This document shows positions 1 to 5,821 of a stretch of DNA of 5,821 nt, one piece after another. The DNA lies in contig LJTS01000195.1 in assembly GCA_001304425.1 (NCBI GenBank), forward strand, positions 1 through 5,821, written 5' to 3'. Each line of letters begins with the position of its first letter. Within the stretch, counting starts at the first letter, position 1. Source of the DNA: Betaproteobacteria bacterium SG8_40 (GTDB taxonomy: Bacteria > Pseudomonadota > Gammaproteobacteria > Burkholderiales > Eutrophovitaceae). Below the pieces are notes generated by a model, which was not told the DNA's origin, searched no databases, and was given only the letters and a program-made list of their open reading frames with translations. Both the position numbers and the translations under genes were made by a program.

Positions 1-872
1 CGATTGCGACCGCTGCCGGTGAACTCAACGTGCTGGATCTGAAGGACGGGTCTACGCGCGTGAATTCAACGCTGGGCGGCGCGGTCAGCGCCGGGCTCGC
101 GGCCGGCCGTGGAGAACTGTGGGTTGCGACCGAGGCGGGAACGCTGCATCGCTACACCGGCTTTGGTGAAGTGCAGATGCGGCGCGACAGCAGTGTCTAC
201 TACCCGGACGAACTCGGCAACCGATTGTCGGGCAAGGCGATCGAATGGTATGACCGGCTGGGAGACGGCAGGGGTTTGCGTGCCAGCTTCCATGCCGTGC
301 CACTGGTCTTGGACGATCGTGTTGTGCTGAGTTTTTCGCGTGAAAGTCAGTACGATTATCCGCCGGTGATCGCATTCGGCAAGGATGGCGGACTTGGCTG
401 GGTTGGAACCGATCCGCATCGAATCGTCGACAGCCTGTTCGGTGATTCCTACTTGACGCCCGCGGCATGGTACGACCGGCTCATCATGGCGGATCCGGGT
501 TCGAACTCGATATATTCGATATCGAGGGAAACCGGCGAAATACTCTGGTCGACCGGACTTGGAAGCCCCAATTTCCAGATGCGCTCTTCGCCCGTTGTTG
601 CGGACGATTTTGTCTATATCGGTACTTACGGCGGATTCCTGCACAAGTTCTCGGCACAAGACGGGGAACGCATCTGGAGCCTTTATCTCGGCAAGCGCGA
701 ACTGGCGGGAAAATTTTTCGCCGGCGACCAGCCACTGCCGGATTTCCGGTTTGATCCGGATTACAGCCCGGAAAAGTCCAGTCCCATCCTGGCGACGCCG
801 GCGATCTCCGGCGATACGATCGTAGTCGGCACGGAGGAGGGGTTCCTGTACATCATCAAGGATACGCAGTAA
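1..872 (+). CDS. PQQ-like beta-propeller repeat protein, 3' part (5'-truncated by window edge)
   Basis: The reading frame is open from the left edge (first full codon at base 3) to the TAA at 870-872, giving 289 visible residues; the true start lies outside the window. The GTG at 30 is an internal codon, since the frame continues upstream of it (residues IATAAGELN). The protein shows blade-like repeats typical of PQQ/quinoprotein-type propellers: 'SRETGEILWSTGL' (nt 522-560) followed by 'SSPVVADDFVYIGTYGGFL', then 'SAQDGERIWSLYL' (nt 651-689), and finally 'SSPILATPAISGDTIVVG' leading to the last strand 'GFLYIIK'. The alternating 'TGE..W' and 'SP...D..VY.GT..G.L' pattern is the family hallmark. 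Such propellers serve as redox-enzyme cores, as BamB-like scaffolds, or as C-terminal domains of larger proteins. No cofactor ligands or catalytic domain can be identified from this fragment, so activity and location are unknown. The final blade appears complete, so the C-terminus is probably native. Confidence 0.8.
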   Translation, partial: IATAAGELNVLDLKDGSTRVNSTLGGAVSAGLAAGRGELWVATEAGTLHRYTGFGEVQMRRDSSVYYPDELGNRLSGKAIEWYDRLGDGRGLRASFHAVPLVLDDRVVLSFSRESQYDYPPVIAFGKDGGLGWVGTDPHRIVDSLFGDSYLTPAAWYDRLIMADPGSNSIYSISRETGEILWSTGLGSPNFQMRSSPVVADDFVYIGTYGGFLHKFSAQDGERIWSLYLGKRELAGKFFAGDQPLPDFRFDPDYSPEKSSPILATPAISGDTIVVGTEEGFLYIIKDTQ

Positions 873-1014
873 CGACTGGCTCCGTCCTTACTGTCTGACA
901 TTGCCGGCACGGCCGGTTCCCGTTCCCGGAAGTCTTCAGGCATCCGACGCAGGTGACGCAAACAGTTGCCACTTGCTGCCGCTGATCGTCGCGCTTTCCC
1001 GTTCCGGTGCCCAA

Positions 1015-1028
1015 CGGTTCAAGAACCG
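1015..1028. repeat. Short inverted repeat (6-bp arms, 2-base gap)
   Basis: CGGTTC at 1015-1020 and GAACCG at 1023-1028 are perfect reverse complements separated by AA. It sits directly upstream of the terminator hairpin. It could be a small protein-binding site or part of the structured 3' end of the upstream transcript. Six-base arms can occur by chance, so the functional reading is weak. Confidence 0.3.
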
Positions 1029-1033
1029 ACCAC

Positions 1034-1060
1034 GCGTCTCGTGCCGGGAGACGCATTTTT
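1034..1060 (+). terminator. Rho-independent terminator after propeller gene
   Basis: GCGTCTC (1034-1040) pairs perfectly with GAGACGC (1048-1054) across a 7-base loop, followed by A and then five T (1056-1060). It lies about 160 bases after the propeller stop codon and is oriented for + strand transcripts. It marks the propeller gene and the GGDEF-EAL gene as separate transcription units. Confidence 0.75.
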
Positions 1061-1137
1061 CGGCTGATGGTGTTCATAACTTTCTCCAGTGACGGATGAC
1101 ACGACGCGGCGAGGGCGCCAGCAGCGGATGCACGGTG

Positions 1138-1172
1138 TCACGATCTCGCCATTCATGCATCGCAGATCGTGA
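1138..1172. repeat. 9-bp perfect inverted repeat in leader of GGDEF-EAL gene
   Basis: TCACGATCT (1138-1146) and AGATCGTGA (1164-1172) are exact reverse complements with a 17-base spacer. It lies 30 bases upstream of the earliest ATG of the GGDEF-EAL gene. It may be a two-half-site operator for a dimeric regulator or a stem-loop in the 5' leader RNA. No T-run follows, so it is not a terminator. It does not match the c-di-GMP riboswitch cores as I know them. Confidence 0.45.
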
Positions 1173-1202
1173 ACGGGCCGTCGCGGAGCCTCGCGTGCCC
1201 TT

Positions 1203-3518
1203 ATGACGGACCAGGCAACCAGTTGTTTGGTAACGGGCTATTGCAACGTGTGCATGAAAGCGATGGCGGGCATACAACGTGCAACCTCGGTACTGTCTGG
1301 AGCGATCACGCGTATGAAACCTTCAGCCCAGTTTCTCACCACAAGAACCGATTACCTCATGGATCAGCTTGGGCCCGCATTGAGAAAGACGCCGCTAGGG
1401 AAGGGCATTTCGTGGTTGACCAAGAGCAAGCGAATGCTGCTGATCGTCTCGCCGTTCCTGGCGATTGTGATCGTTCTCGTGGCATTGGCCATCGCGAGCA
1501 TCGACATACTCGCCGCCGGGCGCGCTTACGTTGAAGGCGAAAGTCTGTGGTCCAAGAACCAGAAAGAAGCCGTATTCCATCTTTTGCGGTTTGCCGAAAC
1601 TGGCGCGGATGTCGAGCTCCAAAGATTCGAAAGAGCGATCGCCATTCCGCTGGGTTTCCGCAAAGCGCGTCTGGAACTCGACAAGCCGAAGCCCGACTAC
1701 GACGCGGTGTACAGCGGCTTCATGGAAGGTGGCACGCATCCCGACGACGTTCCAGGCGTGGTTTCCCTGTATGAACGATTCCATCACGTCGGTTACATGA
1801 AAAGTGTGCTCGACATTTGGCAAACAGGCGATGAATTCATTGCCCGGCTGACAACGGCCGCGGACGAGCTTCGTGCCGTCGACCCGGCGTCGCCGACGAG
1901 TGCGGCACAGCGGGCGGTGATCAGCGAACGCATCATCCAGCTCGATCGCGAGCTGCGCCCGTGGCAGAACAGATTCTCAAATACCCTTGGCGACGCGACC
2001 CGATGGATCAAATCGACACTGCTGATTGTCGTTCTGACAGTGGCCGGTACGCTGGTTCCGGTTGGCATCGTTCTCACGCAACGAGTGGTCAGTCGCGTGG
2101 ACCGGGCGGAGCGCGAACTGAAAGAACTCAAGCTGCGCGAGGAATTCGCCGCCAAGGTCGCGTTTCATGCGAGCCATGATCCGCTCACGGGTTTGCTGAA
2201 CCGTCTCGAGTTCGAGAACCGCTTGAAGCTTGCCCTGCAGTCGGCCGAGCACCAGTCGCGCCAGCACGTGGTCATGTACATCGACCTGGACCAGTTCAAG
2301 ATCGTCAACGACACCTGCGGACACGCAGCGGGCGACCGGTTGTTGCGCCAGGTCAGCACATTGTTGAAGCAGCAGATACGCGAGGGCGATTCGATAGCGC
2401 GCCTGGGCGGCGACGAATTCGGCGTCTTGCTGGAGAATTGCCCGATGCAGGATGCCGTGCGCATTGCTGAAGAGCTGCGCCAGTGCGTTGTACAGTTCCG
2501 CTTCATCAATGACGACCGGTCCTTCACGATTGGCGCCAGCGTTGGCGTGGTGCAGGTGGCTGACGGCACCCTGACGCTTACAGAAATTCTCGGTGCCGCA
2601 GACTCGGCCTGTTATGCCGCCAAGCAGAAGGGGCGAAACCGGGTGCAGTTCTATCGCCCGCACGACACGGAGGTATCGCTGCGACGAGGCGAAATGGAAT
2701 GGCTTGGGCGCCTGCAACGAGCACTGGATGCCGGCAGGTTCGTGCTTTACCGCCAGCAGATCTACTCTTCTGTGGAGAGCTCCGGCGAAGGCAACCATTA
2801 CGAGCTGCTGGTGCGAATGATCGACGACGCCGGCAATGTTGTCCCGCCGATGGCATTCATCCCCGCTGCCGAACGCTATGGCCTGATGTCCTATGTCGAT
2901 GAGTGGGTGATCGAGAATGCTTTCTCGGCCATTGCAACCATCAACAATCCCAATGGCACTTTCGCGATCAATGTATCAGGCACATCCATCGCGGATGACC
3001 GGTTCCTCGAGTTTGTGCGGCGCCAGTTCAAGGTTCACAAAATACCCGCAGGCACCATCTGCTTCGAGCTTACCGAGACCGCAGCGATTGCCAACTTTGA
3101 CAAGGCGGCACGGTTCTTCGGGGAGATGAAATCTCTTGGCTGCCTGTTTTCGCTCGACGATTTCGGGGCGGGCATGTCGTCGTTTGGCTATCTCAAGCAC
3201 CTGCCGGTCGACCTGATCAAGATTGACGGCAGCTTCGTGAAGAATGTCGCGACCGACGCGGTCGACCGCGCCACCGTGCAGGCCATCAACGACGTCGGTC
3301 ATGTCATGGGCAAACGCACCATTGCCGAATTCGTCAATGGAGCGGCCGGACTGGCTGCACTGCGTGAGATGGGGGTCGACTTTGTTCAGGGAGACTGGAT
3401 CTCCCCGGCGGAGCCCTTCGTGCCGCGAGACATTAACGTCGAGACCGAAGCCAAAGCCGAAGGTAAAGGTGAGAATTCATCCCGTACTGCATGGTCGGGG
3501 GATTACGCAGCAATCTAG
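1203..3518 (+). CDS. Membrane sensor GGDEF-EAL protein (bifunctional diguanylate cyclase / c-di-GMP phosphodiesterase)
   Basis: Up to 771 residues. A first membrane segment (about 79-103) and a second (about 270-292) enclose a periplasmic region of about 165 residues that is largely helical and has no cysteine. A charged linker (293-318) leads to GGDEF (about 319-483) and EAL (about 497-740). The GGDEF domain has DPLTGLLNR (326-334), DLDQFKIVND (361-370), the signature GGDEF (402-406) and an inhibitory-site RxxD (R393, D396) five residues before it, so it looks able to make c-di-GMP and to be product-inhibited. The EAL domain has ELL (E534), N590, E622, DDFG (D652, D653), K673, E709 and Q729, the metal and catalytic set, so it looks able to cleave c-di-GMP. 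The net direction cannot be read from sequence. The tail (about 745-771) is low-complexity. The start is uncertain: ATG 1203 is given as the outer limit and lacks a well-spaced ribosome site; ATG 1314 (after GGAG at 1299-1302) and ATG 1359 are alternatives, and all keep both membrane segments. It is probably co-transcribed with the next gene. Confidence 0.93.
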   Translation: MTDQATSCLVTGYCNVCMKAMAGIQRATSVLSGAITRMKPSAQFLTTRTDYLMDQLGPALRKTPLGKGISWLTKSKRMLLIVSPFLAIVIVLVALAIASIDILAAGRAYVEGESLWSKNQKEAVFHLLRFAETGADVELQRFERAIAIPLGFRKARLELDKPKPDYDAVYSGFMEGGTHPDDVPGVVSLYERFHHVGYMKSVLDIWQTGDEFIARLTTAADELRAVDPASPTSAAQRAVISERIIQLDRELRPWQNRFSNTLGDATRWIKSTLLIVVLTVAGTLVPVGIVLTQRVVSRVDRAERELKELKLREEFAAKVAFHASHDPLTGLLNRLEFENRLKLALQSAEHQSRQHVVMYIDLDQFKIVNDTCGHAAGDRLLRQVSTLLKQQIREGDSIARLGGDEFGVLLENCPMQDAVRIAEELRQCVVQFRFINDDRSFTIGASVGVVQVADGTLTLTEILGAADSACYAAKQKGRNRVQFYRPHDTEVSLRRGEMEWLGRLQRALDAGRFVLYRQQIYSSVESSGEGNHYELLVRMIDDAGNVVPPMAFIPAAERYGLMSYVDEWVIENAFSAIATINNPNGTFAINVSGTSIADDRFLEFVRRQFKVHKIPAGTICFELTETAAIANFDKAARFFGEMKSLGCLFSLDDFGAGMSSFGYLKHLPVDLIKIDGSFVKNVATDAVDRATVQAINDVGHVMGKRTIAEFVNGAAGLAALREMGVDFVQGDWISPAEPFVPRDINVETEAKAEGKGENSSRTAWSGDYAAI
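1299..1302 (+). promoter_or_regulatory. Candidate ribosome-binding site for alternative start at 1314
   Basis: GGAG lies 11 bases before ATG 1314, which is methionine 38 of the longest GGDEF-EAL frame. The spacing is a little long, but it is better than anything near ATG 1203, whose nearest GGAG (1185-1188) is 14 bases away. The 37 residues this start would remove include three cysteines and no recognisable domain. Confidence 0.3.
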
Positions 3519-3542
3519 AAATGTTCCTGTTCAATGAAATCC

Positions 3543-3547
3543 AGAGG
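3543..3547 (+). promoter_or_regulatory. Ribosome-binding site of the heme-oxygenase-fold gene
   Basis: AGAGG ends six bases before ATG 3554, an ideal spacing. This fixes the start of the downstream gene over the overlapping out-of-frame ATG at 3558. Confidence 0.7.
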
Positions 3548-3553
3548 TAAACC

Positions 3554-4273
3554 ATGATTGATACCGCCGCAGTACGCAAAATTTCATCTCACCCGATGTG
3601 GGTCGCTTCGCTGTACGAGTTTGTGGCGCCCCACTGGGATGGCTTGGTCAACGGACAATGGGCCGAGTCGGTCGCGTCAACCAAGCTCAGCCTTGAACAG
3701 ATGCAAGGGTGGATTCTCCAACTCTATCCGTTCATTCATGACTTTCCGAAGTTTCTTGCGGAAGGCTTGATCAAGGTGGAGGACGATTTCTCGCGCACCT
3801 TCCTGATTGAAAATATCCGCATAGAGAAGGCGCACTCCGAACACTGGCTCTGGATGGGCGAAGGCTTCGGTATCGAACGGCAACAGATGCTCGATCTGGC
3901 CGAAGGCAATTCGACAGTGATGCGCGACGTCCAGTCATTGACGGACTGGGTATGGCGAATCAACAGCACGGGCACCCTGGCAGAGGCGGTTGCGGCAACC
4001 AGTTTTGCCGTCGAGGGCGCTGCCGGTGCCCTGGCGAGGAAGGTAGCCGCCGGGTTCGAAGCCTATCGCGATGTCACGGGCGTGGACATGAATCCGAAGA
4101 CTTACAAGTGGATACGTGAGCATGCACACTACGACGACGAACATCCGAAGTTCGCGCTTGAAATCGTCAAGCGTTACGCGACAACGGAACACAGTCAGAA
4201 ACAGGTCATGCATGCGTCGAAGCGCAGCCTGGAACTGCTGAATCTCGCGCTCACGACCGCCAGCAGGATTTAG
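3554..4273 (+). CDS. TenA/PqqC-like (heme-oxygenase-fold) iron-containing redox enzyme family protein
   Basis: 239 residues, all-helical in character, of usual length for the TenA/PqqC/CADD superfamily, with no signal peptide or membrane segment, so cytoplasmic. Likely metal ligands are placed as in heme-oxygenase-like diiron oxidases: E91 and H94 (ExxH, within IRIEKAHSEHWLWMGEGFG), E154 (FAVEGAAG), and H190, D194, H197 in an HxxxDxxH motif (HAHYDDEH). The HxxxDxxH spacing matches CADD, and the ExxH pair plus the E-to-H distance resemble the decarboxylase UndA as I recall it. This argues for an iron-dependent oxidase or oxygenase rather than a thiaminase, though pipelines may label it a TenA family regulator. 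The substrate is unknown; no thiamine or PQQ genes are adjacent. It starts 35 bases after the GGDEF-EAL stop with its own strong ribosome site and is followed by a strong terminator, which suggests it is the second gene of a two-gene operon. Confidence 0.8.
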   Translation: MIDTAAVRKISSHPMWVASLYEFVAPHWDGLVNGQWAESVASTKLSLEQMQGWILQLYPFIHDFPKFLAEGLIKVEDDFSRTFLIENIRIEKAHSEHWLWMGEGFGIERQQMLDLAEGNSTVMRDVQSLTDWVWRINSTGTLAEAVAATSFAVEGAAGALARKVAAGFEAYRDVTGVDMNPKTYKWIREHAHYDDEHPKFALEIVKRYATTEHSQKQVMHASKRSLELLNLALTTASRI

Positions 4274-4309
4274 TACAGCGGCTCGTCCCGTCACATAGGG
4301 GCTGGTGAT

Positions 4310-4346
4310 TCACGGTGCTCTGCCGTGAGTGCGGCTAACCGCTCAC
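4310..4346 (+). other. Two overlapping, mutually exclusive hairpins in 3' untranslated region
   Basis: TCACGG (4310-4315) can pair with CCGTGA (4323-4328) over a 7-base loop. Alternatively GTGA (4325-4328) plus GCGG (4331-4334) can pair with CCGC (4339-4342) plus TCAC (4343-4346) around a CTAA loop, with a two-base bulge. Both use bases 4325-4328, so only one can form at a time. The pair lies between the stop of the TenA-like gene and the main terminator. It may shape the 3' end of the mRNA or a small RNA released from it; short stems make this tentative. Confidence 0.3.
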
Positions 4347-4382
4347 GCGAATGACGGAACCTGGGCGTTCTGGAGGGAGGGG

Positions 4383-4417
4383 TCGGGCCGGCAAGATGTT
4401 GCCGGCCCGATTTTTTT
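4383..4417 (+). terminator. Strong Rho-independent terminator of the GGDEF-EAL / TenA-like operon
   Basis: TCGGGCCGGCAA (4383-4394) and TTGCCGGCCCGA (4399-4410) form a perfect 12-bp GC-rich stem with a GATG loop, followed by seven T (4411-4417). It is oriented for + strand transcripts and lies 110 bases after the TenA-like stop. On the opposite strand the same hairpin is not followed by a T-run, so it should not act as a classical terminator for the converging porin gene. Confidence 0.93.
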
Positions 4418-4430
4418 GATCGTCGCGGAC

Positions 4431-4451
4431 CTTTCCAACGGCCGCGGAAAG
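4431..4451 (-). repeat. Inverted repeat just after the porin stop codon
   Basis: CTTTCC (4431-4436) and GGAAAG (4446-4451) are reverse complements with a 9-base spacer, beginning three bases beyond the porin stop on the minus strand. In the porin mRNA this would be a small hairpin. No T-run follows in the minus direction, so it is at best a weak 3'-end structure. Confidence 0.3.
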
Positions 4452-4453
4452 CC

Positions 4454-5686
4454 TCAGTAGTTGAAGATCAGCGTTAGCCAGAATTTGGTAACGTCAACTT
4501 TCCCGCTGGCCGCGTCACCGGCCTGGTAATTCGCATATTCGATCTTGCCAACCAGTTTCTTCATCAAAGGATAGGTCAGGCCAAGATCGAGTTCATCCCC
4601 GAAGTCCAGTCCACCATTGTCGGCATCGAACAGATGGTAGGCACCCTGAAGGGTTGCCTTGGCAATCTTGGCGCTGCCCGTGACGTAGGTATCCTGAATG
4701 CCCTGGCGCGGTGTCGTCAGAAACTGATCGGCCCAACCCTGGAACAGGTGGTTGGTTCCCAGCGGTGTCTGAAAGGCAAACTGACCGTCGTTGCTGCCCA
4801 GTTGCTCATAATCGAGACGCAGCATGTATCCGGACCATTGGGCACCGGCGCCGAGATGCAGGTATGTCGCATCAATCCGCGGGTCGCCGCCGGCGTAATC
4901 GGTCTGGCTGGCGAATTCCGCGGTGTAGAGTAACTTCCAATTGTCACCCATCGGGTGCGCGCCGTTGCCGCGGATGCCGATGATCTGGTTGGACGTATCC
5001 GCCGGGGCCGGTCCCGAGAAGCCGGCCGCGCCGATGGCGTTGCTCTGGTCCTGGAAGTACCCGTAGCCGACCAGCATGTCGTCGGCAGTGAATGCATAAC
5101 GCGCGTTGAGAAGTATCGTATCGGTGTCGAAATCGCGGGTGGTGACGGTTTTGACGCGTCCCAGGTACCCGACGTAGAGATTGGTGTTGGGCAGGCTCTT
5201 GTTCTCGACGATTGCCGCGTCGAATACCTGCATGACCTGGCGAAATCCGACGTCGCCGACGAAGCGGACGTTATCGAGGTTGATCGCCTGACGCCCGCCG
5301 CGGATCAACGTGTTGTCGAGCCCGGTGTAATCGAGATACAACTGGTTGATGTCATTGTCGTCGGGATCGGCAATCACGGGGTATTGGGTTTTCCCGTTCA
5401 ACGTGTCGTTGTAATCGTTGATTCCCCGGCTAACGTTTATCAGTTCTGCCTTTCCCGACAAGCCGTACCAGGAACCCGTCTGCCAGCCGAGGAGCGTGCG
5501 CATCGTCAATGCTTCCGCATCCTCGGCGAGATTTGCCTGATCGACGAACTCGTAACGGGGTCTCAGATTGAGTATTGGCTTTCCCGACGAAACCGCTCCG
5601 ATGAACGACGTGCTGTCCTCTGCGTACCCCGCCGGCACGCACATTACGGAAACCGCTGCCAGTAGCAGGATGATTAGGATGCGCAT
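4454..5686 (-). CDS. Alginate-export-family outer-membrane beta-barrel porin
   Basis: 410 residues from ATG at 5686-5684, chosen because AAGGGGGA sits six bases upstream and because the protein then begins with a signal peptide: MR, a hydrophobic core ILIILLLAAVSVM, and a likely cut after A22 in PAGYA-ED. A frame-extending ATG at 5746 would add 20 polar residues ahead of the signal and lacks a ribosome site. The mature protein has alternating amphipathic strands rich in Y, G and D, and ends in the aromatic-rich strand FWLTLIFNY, as outer-membrane barrels do. Family-typical stretches are LRPRYEFVDQAN (41-52), GRQAINLDNVRFVGDVGFRQ (131-150) and HLFQGWADQFLTTPRQGIQD (313-332), which I recognise from AlgE-like 'alginate export' proteins. 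It probably makes a solute or polysaccharide channel. Members are found outside alginate clusters, and no alginate synthesis genes are visible here, so the cargo is unknown. It converges on the upstream operon. Confidence 0.85.
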   Translation of the reverse strand: MRILIILLLAAVSVMCVPAGYAEDSTSFIGAVSSGKPILNLRPRYEFVDQANLAEDAEALTMRTLLGWQTGSWYGLSGKAELINVSRGINDYNDTLNGKTQYPVIADPDDNDINQLYLDYTGLDNTLIRGGRQAINLDNVRFVGDVGFRQVMQVFDAAIVENKSLPNTNLYVGYLGRVKTVTTRDFDTDTILLNARYAFTADDMLVGYGYFQDQSNAIGAAGFSGPAPADTSNQIIGIRGNGAHPMGDNWKLLYTAEFASQTDYAGGDPRIDATYLHLGAGAQWSGYMLRLDYEQLGSNDGQFAFQTPLGTNHLFQGWADQFLTTPRQGIQDTYVTGSAKIAKATLQGAYHLFDADNGGLDFGDELDLGLTYPLMKKLVGKIEYANYQAGDAASGKVDVTKFWLTLIFNY

Positions 5687-5691
5687 GAATT

Positions 5692-5699
5692 TCCCCCTT
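5692..5699 (-). promoter_or_regulatory. Ribosome-binding site of the porin gene
   Basis: Reading the minus strand, AAGGGGGA occupies 5699 to 5692, with the G-run ending six bases before the ATG at 5686. This decides the start in favour of the form with an N-terminal signal peptide. Confidence 0.7.
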
Positions 5700-5821
5700 C
5701 GGTTTTTGGGTCTGTCGCTGGATGCAAGTGTGTAACGCAGCGGCATCGGCCGCCATTGTGCGGAGGGGGAAAGCGCGCAGTCGGGAAGGGCTATCCCGGG
5801 TAGGTCGGCCGGGCGGATTCA
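5700..5821 (-). other. Upstream region of the porin gene, no clear promoter
   Basis: This stretch ahead of the porin gene should carry its leader and perhaps its promoter. On the minus strand I see TTACAC (5734-5729) as a possible poor -10 hexamer but no matching -35 that I would defend, and no convincing sigma-54 or FleQ-type site. No gene is visible before the right edge. Confidence 0.3.

Larger units (their letters stand above)
873..1202. other. Intergenic region between propeller gene and GGDEF-EAL gene
   Basis: These 330 bases hold no convincing gene. They contain a 6-bp inverted repeat at 1015-1028, a Rho-independent terminator at 1034-1060 that should end transcription of the propeller gene, and a 9-bp inverted repeat at 1138-1172 close to the next start. 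A weaker 5-bp hairpin (CCGGC/GCCGG, 904-908 and 912-916) lies near the propeller stop and lacks a T-run. Because the terminator separates the two genes, the downstream gene should have its own promoter between about 1060 and 1300, but I cannot point to a clear -35/-10 pair. Confidence 0.6.

Noticed and set aside
66..659. Long minus-strand open frame (197 codons) opposite the propeller gene
   Set aside because: Its product is arginine-rich and shows no domain, while the + frame encodes clear propeller repeats. It is a shadow frame typical of GC-rich DNA.
1060..1202. c-di-GMP riboswitch in the leader of the GGDEF-EAL gene
   Set aside because: I could not find the conserved core sequences of either known c-di-GMP riboswitch class; only a simple inverted repeat is present.
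1977..2798. 273-codon minus-strand frame within the GGDEF-EAL gene
   Set aside because: It lies opposite the GGDEF domain with its intact motifs and has no recognisable family or ribosome site.
1..4273. PQQ biosynthesis or use as a common theme (PQQ-like propeller plus PqqC-like fold)
   Set aside because: The propeller shows no identifiable PQQ ligands, the small protein looks more like an HDO iron enzyme than PqqC, and a terminator separates them. The shared name is a coincidence of fold labels.
5630..5641. Lipoprotein signal in the porin (cysteine 16 near the signal peptide end)
   Set aside because: The residues before the cysteine are SVM, which do not fit a lipobox, and a conventional cleavage site follows at GYA-ED.
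4955..5665. 236-codon + strand frame opposite the porin gene
   Set aside because: The minus strand encodes a coherent beta-barrel with signal peptide and ribosome site here; the + frame has none of these.
5684..5746. Start of the porin gene at the upstream ATG (5746)
   Set aside because: It would place 20 polar residues before the signal peptide and has no ribosome site, whereas ATG 5686 has AAGGGGGA at the right distance.

Overview
The window reads as chromosomal DNA of a Gram-negative proteobacterium, probably a gammaproteobacterium. The reasons are a fairly high GC content, Shine-Dalgarno-type start sites, a signal-peptide-bearing outer-membrane beta-barrel of the alginate-export type, and an inner-membrane GGDEF-EAL protein. 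The class is an inference; nothing in the window fixes the genus. I see no mobile element, CRISPR array, tRNA or rRNA.

Layout, left to right. (1) The 3' part of a PQQ-like beta-propeller gene (+ strand, open at the left edge, stop at 872). (2) A 330-base intergenic stretch (873-1202) with a short inverted repeat, a Rho-independent terminator (1034-1060) and a 9-bp inverted repeat just upstream of the next gene. (3) A membrane-bound sensor with diguanylate cyclase (GGDEF) and c-di-GMP phosphodiesterase (EAL) domains, both with intact active-site motifs (1203-3518 at the longest). (4) After 35 bases, a gene for a 239-residue heme-oxygenase-fold protein of the TenA/PqqC/CADD/UndA kind, with a plausible iron-binding residue set (3554-4273). 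(5) A 3' region with two competing small hairpins and a very strong terminator (4383-4417). (6) On the opposite strand, converging on that terminator, a 410-residue outer-membrane porin of the alginate-export family (5686 down to 4454) and its upstream region.

Genes 3 and 4 look like a two-gene operon: same strand, 35-base gap, good ribosome-binding site on the second, and one strong terminator after the pair. The most interesting possibility is therefore a functional link between a periplasm-sensing c-di-GMP enzyme and an uncharacterised heme-oxygenase-like iron oxidase or oxygenase. The porin is transcribed separately and its link to the pair is only positional.
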